Position numbers and translations under genes: made by a program
Assembly: GCA_002794775.1 (NCBI GenBank)
Contig: NBAY01000037.1
Span: forward strand, 393,095-457,094
DNA length: 64,000 nt
Direction: 5' to 3'
Source: Porodaedalea pini
Taxonomy: Eukaryota; Basidiomycota; Agaricomycetes; Hymenochaetales; Hymenochaetaceae
Shown: piece by piece, positions 61,790 to 64,000 of the stretch
Layout of the letters: every line of letters starts with the position of its first letter
Numbering within the stretch: position 1 is the first letter of the stretch
Notes under the pieces: generated by a model
The model's input: only the letters and a program-made list of their open reading frames with translations
Told to the model about the DNA's origin: nothing
The model's database searches: none

Positions 61790-63529
61790 ATGGCGAGCAG
61801 TGCATCCTTACCAACGATTGGCCAATATGTCGAGGAACTTCAGGAATTCGTCCGCATCGTACATTTGGTTAAGCTTTTCAGCTGTGAGTTTTCTCGTTCA
61901 TGGCGGAGGACAATCCAAACGCTTATTCAATTGACACGTAGTATCTTCGATGGCTTTATATATCTACAACTATGGTGAGTCTAATTTCATACTACTGGCG
62001 GACTATAGTTTGATAGCGGATCTGCCAGTCCTTACCCTTGACAGAGAAGTCTCCATCATGTGGGTGAGCATGGAAAATCCACTTCACTAAACTGCCATCG
62101 AACGCAACGTCTGATCGCCTGGGATGTGCACGCAGAAAGCCAGCTTAGGGTTCGGGAAGGCCATATACTTCATTGTAAGCCGTCGCGAAATATGATTCGC
62201 CCGTGTCACTCGTTCAGTCTGCTGTTTTTGTTTGAAAAAGCTTCGATATTGCACGTTGTTCAGCACGCTGTGAGTAGGCTCGCTACACTCCTTGTGCCAA
62301 TACTAAAGATTCGGCTAGGTTCATAAACATCGGTACGCATCGAGTCATCTCTGATGGGGAGATTGATTGACGATGCACTCGAACTATTCCAGGGCTGTAT
62401 ATGCCCGGATTCTCCGCAGAAGTAAGAAAATTTAAACTGTGTTGTTGATTATTTACTGACCACACCTAAATAATGTCTAGCTGTAAGTGATCAACTTTTA
62501 TTCAGTAACTACTTGGCGTGGCATGGATACCTAAAGCAAATTCATAGATGCAAGTTTTCCCTTTGTATTCCAGGTCTCATGAAAACACTAATACTATATA
62601 GGCACCGCGAGGAATATCTTCTATTGGGTCTCTGCAGTCGTGATTGCTCTCGCTACAGACTGTAAGTTTCGATCTCACTAGCACCGAAAACAAAGCTTAC
62701 AGTGCTCTCAGTCGCCCTTCAACTAAGAGTATATGCTCTATACCAGGGGAGCCGCAAAATCCTATGCTTGCTCATGATATCATCCTTGGCGATGGTCACC
62801 TCCTTTGCTACTTTTCTGGTGATCATACTGAGTCACGAGCACGGTAATACGTATTATTTTCTTCGGTTGTTCACTTTTCTAATAATCTGCTGCGCTCAGA
62901 AAAAATGACAAACTTAGGACCCGGATCGGACCTGTATATCTGTGAAGGATCTACTCTTCCACCCGTGTACGACAAGATTTGGGTCGCGAAGCTTGTGAAC
63001 GAGGCGCTGTTGTTCATGCTCGCGCTACGCAAGGGCTTTGCGAGCTTGAGGGAGTATCGAGGCTCGGGAGCGGCAAGCCGCCTCACGGTCCTTCTGGTCA
63101 AGGACTCAGCCCTTTATTTCTTCGTGTAAGTTGTCGTATTCTGGTGGGAGGGGGCTTTCATGCTGACTCACTACGAATTGACAATGCTCAGCGTATTCGC
63201 GTTCTGTCTGATGAGCCAGCTCGTATGGTCATACGCCGGCGTACGTATCCTCTTTCCCTTATTCGCCTGCTACGTGTGAATGATATGAATGGCAAGTGGA
63301 GCTAACATCACTGTTTGTATAGCAAAACTATGTTGAGCTCCCCGTGGGCCTCGCGTTGGCTGTAGGCAGCATCATGAGCCAGAAACTACTCGTGAACATC
63401 CGAATGCAAGTGGTGGACAAACCATTCTCCACGACAGGGAGCGATATGCGGTATGTACGGCCTACGGAGCACGAATACACCATTTCCGAGGAAACGGCTG
63501 GGTTAGGAACGTTCTCCACTGATGCTTAA
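61790..63529 (+). CDS. DUF6533-type seven-helix membrane protein
   Basis: Member of a large Agaricomycete family of membrane proteins with unknown function. Resolved exons: 61790-61883, 61942-61974, 62047-62063 (joining to IYNYGEVSIMW, the first conserved block) and one starting at 62136 (SLGFGKAIYFI). Later readable blocks are TARNIFYWVSAVVIALATD near 62602-62660, LRVYALYQGSRKILCLLM from 62702, DKIWVAKLVNEALLF at about 62965-63015, VFAFCLMSQLVWSYAG near 63192-63240, and a last exon ending in a hydrophilic tail with stop at 63527-63529. Exon borders between 62170 and 62600 could not be settled; a one-base shift there is possible, so a recent pseudogene is not excluded. A degenerate relative lies at 18050-19330. 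Confidence 0.62.
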
Positions 63530-64000
63530 AGTACCTGTCTGTTTCGCTGTATTCATGCCTTAAAGGAGCAGCATCTGGCGCGTTAACCAAAGCACTCCGC
63601 GGATGAGAGGTTACTCGTGGACGTTGGAATATACATAGATACCAAATTAAAAACATGTATGCATCGCCTGGCTGGCTCTAAATACAGAGATATGAAGCGC
63701 GGACTCGTCTACCGCCATAGGTCTGACGAGTTTCGAACGTCGAAAGCTTCCAACGAGCCCTGAATGTACGTATCTGAACTCAGTTCGGACACAGAGCGCA
63801 CAGCTCGTTTCGTCGACCTATCCCCCACTCAAATAACGGAGATTTGAAGTAAGGACTAGGGCGGCTTGATGGACTCGAGAAGATCGATGCGTACGATTCA
63901 CAATGATCATGATGGAGGACGGACGGGCGCAGAGCAAGTTTATAAGCCGATTTCATGATAGCAAGTTTAGAGAAACGAGTACGATTGGTCGATCAGGCTC
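63530..64000. other. Window end, no supported gene
   Basis: 3' region of the DUF6533-type gene and sequence running out of the window. No feature recognised. Confidence 0.5.

Overview
The window is eukaryotic and reads as a filamentous basidiomycete, most likely an Agaricomycete (inference). Genes are cut by many 45-60-nt GT-AG introns with CTAAC/CTGAC-like branch sites. The gene content also fits: a CBM1-GH10 xylanase, DUF6533-type membrane proteins, a chromodomain Ty3/gypsy element, and a peroxisomal multifunctional beta-oxidation enzyme. I built each gene model by hand, joining exons so that phase is kept and family motifs continue across each junction.

Layout. 1-4075 holds no supported gene. 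4076-8800 (+) is a PMC1-type P-type Ca2+-ATPase. 9879-11621 (-) is an intronless A1-like aspartic protease, divergent from an MFS transporter at 11930-13837 (+). 14121-15956 (-) is a single-pass membrane protein. 18050-19330 (-) holds remains of a DUF6533-type gene. 20927-27171 is a complete, apparently recent chromovirus-type LTR retrotransposon with two 413-bp LTRs, a GATAC target duplication, intact gag and pol, a -1 slippery site and a Tf1-like self-primer. 27172-29830 is a repeat block: a 48-bp hairpin minisatellite, a large imperfect palindrome and a 152-bp direct repeat. 30210-32110 (+) is a GH10 xylanase with a predicted 2-nt exon and a MITE in one intron, followed by a decayed tandem copy at 33020-34785.

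35029-44890 is the gene-dense housekeeping part: SDHAF3/ACN9, cyanase, a hypothetical protein, a zinc-finger protein, MEX67 (-), and thiamine pyrophosphokinase divergent from MEX67. 44891-50258 is gene-free apart from a hAT-like MITE. 50259-53378 (+) is a 21-exon VCX1-type Ca2+/H+ exchanger. A TA-flanked MITE lies at 54071-54744. 54915-58802 (-) is FOX2 with a C-terminal AKL peroxisomal signal. A partial thiamine pyrophosphokinase pseudogene at 60060-60670 (-) precedes a DUF6533-type membrane protein gene at 61790-63529 (+).

Functional links. PMC1 and VCX1 are the two classical fungal vacuolar calcium sinks, and here they lie within 50 kb of each other. The xylanase fits plant-biomass decay. 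FOX2, SDHAF3, cyanase and the thiamine pyrophosphokinase are core metabolism. The most unusual observations are the 2-nt exon, the MITE whose removal restores a 56-nt intron, the self-priming and frameshift signals of the retrotransposon, and AG|GCACG GC-AG introns in two or three genes.
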